From NCBI RefSeq assembly GCF_963678635.1, contig NC_087063.1:25056701-25120700 (forward strand): a DNA stretch of 64,000 nt. Reading direction: 5' to 3'. Source of the DNA: Symsagittifera roscoffensis (lineage: Eukaryota > Xenacoelomorpha > Acoela > Convolutidae). This document shows positions 60,690 to 64,000 of the stretch, piece after piece. The notes under the pieces were generated by a model. It searched no databases. It was not told the DNA's origin and saw nothing but the letters and a program-made list of their open reading frames with translations. Made by a program: the position numbers and the translations under genes. Position 1 is the stretch's first letter; each line of letters opens with the position of its first letter.

Positions 60690-61153
60690 TGTTCCTTTTA
60701 GTTTTTTTTATTTAAAATCATGTGTTTTTGTTCCATATAGGTATGTAATTTGAAGTCGATTGACTTAAAATTTTTTTGTTTCTTTCCCAGAAAAGGAATG
60801 GATTTTCGATACCTTGGAAAAAGCTATATTGTTTTGTTTTTTCTTTCCAAGAATAAGATAATTCCATTTTCTTTTTTCATTTCTAGCGCAGTTTCGGGGC
60901 GGATTCGACCATCGACCTCCTGTTACTTATACAGGATCGTTATCCCCTAAGCCACCAGATTTGTAGCTTTCATGATTTCCGATTCGAAATTGTTTGTTCT
61001 TTTTCTGAAACCGTTTGTCATTTGTAGTTGCGTGCCTTATAGTTTTTTTTGTTCGGAAATTGAGTAGAACTTTCAATACCGTGGTAAATGCTAATTTGTT
61101 TTTCTTTCCAGGGACAAGATGGTTCTATTTCCTGCAAATTGTTAGCTAGCTCA

Positions 61154-61225
61154 GTCCTTGGTCGGATTTGAACCACCGATCTCCTGTGTCGTCGCCAGGC
61201 GCTTTAACCGCTAAGCCACAACACC
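61154..61225 (-). pseudogene. A head, diverged, loop CGACGAC
   Basis: Anticodon position reads ACG, U33 is lost and the stem closes poorly; acceptor GGTGTTG. Confidence 0.6.
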
Positions 61226-61686
61226 TGTTGCTTTTCGTTTCTTTGATTTAGAATGATGTGTTTTTGTTCCATATAGGTATTTCATTTGAAGTTGATTGAC
61301 TTTAATTTTTTTTTCTTTCCCAGAAAAGGAATGGAAGTTTCGACACCTTGGAAAAAGCTATAGTGTTTTCTTTTTTATTTCCAAGAATAAGATCATTCTA
61401 TTTCCTTTTTTATTATTTCTAGCGCAGTTTCAGGGCGGACTCGAACCATCGCTGTTATATACACAGTATCCTTATCCCCTAAGCCACAAGAACTGTTGAT
61501 TTCAAGTTTTCCGATTCAAAATTGTTTGTTCTTTTTCTTAACACGTTTGTCATTTGAAGTTGCTTGACTTATAGTTTTTGGTTTCATTTCCAAAAAATGG
61601 ATGGAAGTTTAAATTCCTTGGAAAAAGCTATAATTTTTCTTCAGGAACAAGATGGATCTTCATCCTACGAATTGTTAGTTAGCTCA

Positions 61687-61757
61687 GGTCTTGGGCGGAT
61701 TTGAACCAACGATCTCCTGTTTACTAGACCGGCGCTTTAACCGTGTAGCCACAAACC
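61687..61757 (-). pseudogene. A head, acceptor damaged, AGT
   Basis: 5' strand GGTTTGTGGCTACACGG: one acceptor base deleted and the A box altered. Confidence 0.66.
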
Positions 61758-62218
61758 TATTACTTTTAGTTTTTTTGATTTAAAATCATGTGTTTTTGTT
61801 CCATATAGGTATGTCATTTGAAGTCGATTGACTTCAAATTTTTTTGTTTCTTTCCCAGAAAAGGAATGGAAGTTTCGATAACTTGGAAAAAGCTATTGTG
61901 TTTTCTTTTTTCTTTCCAAGAATAAGATCATTCTATTTTTTTTTGATTTCTAGCGAAGTTTCTGGGCGGATTCGCACCATCGCTGTTATATACACAGTAT
62001 CCTTATCCCCTAAGCCACAAGAAATGTTGGTTTCGAGTTTTCCGACTCAAAATTGTTTGTTCTTTTCCTTAACACGTTTGTCATTTGAAGTTGCTTGACT
62101 TATAGTTTTTTGTTTCGTTTCCAGAAAATGGATGAAAGCTTAAATTCCTTGGAAAAAGCTATAATTTTTCTTCCAGGAACAAGATGGATCTTCATCCTAC
62201 GAATTGTAAGTTAGCTCA

Positions 62219-62290
62219 GGTCTTGGGCGGATTTGAACCACCGATCTCCTGTTTACTCGACAGGCGCTTTAACCGGTAAGCCACAAGACC
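62219..62290 (-). tRNA. A head, Thr(AGU)-like, loop CGAGTAA
   Basis: U33 replaced by G; D loop ACCGGTTA. Confidence 0.68.
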
Positions 62291-62751
62291 TGTTGCTTCT
62301 AGTTTTTCTGATTTAAAATCATGTGCTTTTATTCCATATAGGTATGTAATTTGAAGTCGATTGACTTAAAATTTTTTTGTTTCTTTCCCAGAAAAGGAAT
62401 GGATTTTCGATACCTTGGACAAAGCTATATTGTTTTGTTTTTTCTTTCCAAGAATAAGATAATTCCATTTCCTCTTTTATTATTTCTAGCGCAGTTTCTG
62501 GGCGGACTCGAACCATCGCTGTTATATACACAGTATCCTTATCCCCTAAGCCACAAGAACTGTTGATTTCAAGTTTTCCGATTCAAAATTGTTTGTTCTT
62601 TTTCTTAACACGTTTGTCATTTGAAGTTGCTTGACTTATAGTTTTTTGTTTCATTTCCAAAAAATGGATGGAAGTTTAAATTCCTTGGAAAAGCTACATT
62701 TTTCTTCAGGAACAAGATGGATCTTCATCCTACGAATTGTTAGTTAGCTCA

Positions 62752-62822
62752 GGTCTTGGGCGGATTAGAACCAACGATCTCCTGTTTACTAGACCGGCGC
62801 TTTAACCGTGTAGCCACAAACC
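62752..62822 (-). pseudogene. A head, acceptor damaged, AGT
   Basis: As 61687, with T loop TTCTAAT. Confidence 0.65.
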
Positions 62823-63286
62823 TATTGCTTCTAGTTTTTTTGATTTAAAATAATGTGTTTTTGTTCCATATAGGTATGTCATTTGAAGTCGATTGACCTA
62901 AGAACTTTCTGTTTCTTTCCCAGAAAAGGAATGGAAGTTTCGATACCTTGGAAAAAGCTATATTGTTTTCTTTTTTCTTTCCAAGAATAAGATAATTCCA
63001 TTTCCTTTTTTATTATTTCTAGCGCAGTTTCTGGGCGGACTCGAACCATCGCTGTTATATACACAGTATCCTTATCCCCTAAGCCACAAGAACTGTTGAT
63101 TTCAAGTTTTCCGATTCAAAATTGTTTGTTCTTTTTCTTAACACGTTTGTCATTTGAAGTTGCTTGACTTATAGTTTTTTGTTTCATTTCCAAAAAATGG
63201 ATGGAAGTTTAAATTCCTTGGAAAAAGCTATAATTTTTCTTCAGGAACAAGATGGATCTTCATCCTACGAATTGTTAGTTAGCTCA

Positions 63287-63357
63287 GGTCTTGGGCGGAT
63301 TTGAACCAACGATCTCCTGTTTACTAGACCGGCGCTTTAACCGTGTAGCCACAAACC
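63287..63357 (-). pseudogene. A head, acceptor damaged, AGT
   Basis: Same as 61687. Confidence 0.66.
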
Positions 63358-63826
63358 TATTGCTTCTAGTTTTTTTGATTTAAAATCATGTGTTTTTGTT
63401 CCATATAGGTATGTCATTTGAAGTCCATTGACTTCAAATTTTTTTGTTTCTTTCCCAGAAAAGGAATGGAAGTTTCGATAACTTGGAAAAAGCTATTGTG
63501 TTTTCTTTTTTCTTTCCAAGAATAAGATCATTCTATTTTTTTTGATTTCTACGAAGTTTCTGGGCCGATTCGCACCATCGCTGTTATATACACAGTATCC
63601 TTATCCCCTAAGCCACAAGAATTGTTGGTTTCGAGTTTTCCGACTCAAAATTGTTTGTTGTTTTCCTTAACACGTTTGTCATTTGAAGTTGCTTGACTTA
63701 TAGTTTTTTGTTTCGTTTCCAGAAAATGGATGGAAGTTTAAATTCCTTGGAAAAAGCTATAATTTTTCTTCCAGGAACAAGATGGATCTTCATCCTACGA
63801 ATTGTTAGTTAGCTCAGGTCTTGGGC

Positions 63827-63898
63827 GGATTTGAACCACCGATCTCCTGTTTACTCGACAGGCGCTTTAACCGGTAAGCCACAAGACCTGTTGCTTCT
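63827..63898 (-). tRNA. A head, Thr(AGU)-like, loop CGAGTAA
   Basis: Same as 62219. Confidence 0.68.
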
Positions 63899-64000
63899 AG
63901 TTTTTTTGATTTAAAATCATGTGTTTTTGTTCCATATAGGTATGTCATTTGAAGTCCATTGACTTCAAATTTTTTTGTTTCTTTCCCAGAAAAGGAATGG

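Larger units (their letters stand above)
2473..64000 (-). repeat. tRNA-Thr-derived tandem satellite array, about 61.5 kb, open at right edge
   Basis: Each unit read on the minus strand has a tRNA-like head, a trailer of about 62 nt, a T5 run, and about 150 bp of spacer. Consensus form A (72 nt): acceptor GGTCTTG/CAAGACC, D stem GCTT/AAGC with loop AGCGGTTA, anticodon stem CCTGT/ACAGG with loop CTAGTAA (anticodon AGT), variable AGATC, T stem GGTGG/CCGCC with loop TTCAAAT. T follows as base 73 and no CCA is encoded. The D-anticodon section matches animal tRNA-Thr(AGU) closely by memory. Form B aligns with A through GTGGCTTAG, CCTGT, ACAGGAG and TGGTTCGAATCCGCCCAGAA, but its acceptor no longer pairs. 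Spacers of A and B are also homologous, so the A+B dimer (538-542 bp) came from one monomer of about 270 bp. Function is unknown; it may be a pure satellite. Confidence 0.93.
60181..64000 (-). repeat. array block: about 535-bp dimers to the window edge
   Basis: A heads at 60618, 61154, 61687, 62219, 62752, 63287 and 63827. One unit (about 60890-61225) is strongly diverged in both heads. Heads with the 5' end GTGTAGCC (61687, 62752, 63287) alternate with heads carrying loop change CGAGTAA (62219, 63827). Confidence 0.85.

Noticed and set aside
2473-64000. Dozens of open frames of 60-130 residues with similar peptides in the array
   Set aside because: They are translations of the same spacer and head sequence in several frames and both strands, change length with each indel, and match no family.
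2473-64000. CRISPR-like regular repeat structure
   Set aside because: Units are hundreds of bases long, spacers are themselves repeats, and the setting is a eukaryotic gene.
2473-64000. Ordinary functional tRNA gene cluster
   Set aside because: Most heads carry mismatches, half are the decayed B form, and spacers evolve as a satellite. A few functional copies remain possible but cannot be claimed.
2473-64000. Splice-like motifs on the plus strand (TTTCCCAG, ATATAG|GTATGT)
   Set aside because: They are antisense to the only gene seen and occur in every unit through repetition; no plus-strand coding exon lies between them.
2473-64000. Centromeric satellite
   Set aside because: Nothing in the sequence indicates centromere function, and it lies beside coding exons.

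Overview
The window looks like animal nuclear DNA, and most probably a nematode. The evidence is an intron-containing cadherin gene on the minus strand, intron 3' ends reading TTTGTTTCAG and TATTGCAG, and AT-rich introns full of A and T runs. The assignment to nematodes is inference. There is no operon-like or prokaryotic structure.

Positions 1-2472 hold the tail of this piece of the cadherin gene. Two exons (2288-1956, then 174-110) join in matching phase and encode cadherin extracellular repeats. The intron between them carries two decayed tRNA-like sequences with Pol III-type T-run terminators, a hAT-like TIR element (1468-1900) and a dispersed repeat with a second copy just upstream of the larger exon.

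From about 2473 to the right edge (about 61.5 kb, and not ending in the window) the DNA is one tandem array of a tRNA-derived repeat. The only foreign interruption I see is a TIR transposon remnant at 5142-5720. The ancestral unit is about 270 bp: a 72-nt tRNA-like head on the minus strand followed by about 200 bp of unrelated spacer. Two diverged forms alternate. Form A folds as a full cloverleaf closely resembling animal tRNA-Thr(AGU). Form B is a decayed paralogue with a different anticodon loop and often a perfect B box. A+B makes a 538-542 bp dimer, and I count about 105 A copies by eye.

Larger repeat periods are built on these units: 416-418 bp (B lost), 954 bp (538+416), 542 bp (a very regular run at 23-28 kb), 794-818 bp (A+B1+B2), 1343 bp, 913 bp, 1258 bp (with a small inversion) and about 2138 bp (four dimers, duplicated).

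The larger exon has a splice acceptor at 2289-2290 and no upstream exon is visible to its right. The whole array therefore appears to lie inside a cadherin intron of more than 61.7 kb, with every tRNA-like unit in the same sense as the host gene. No open reading frame inside the array looks real to me; the many 60-130 residue frames are repeat translations. All counts and alignments were done by eye.
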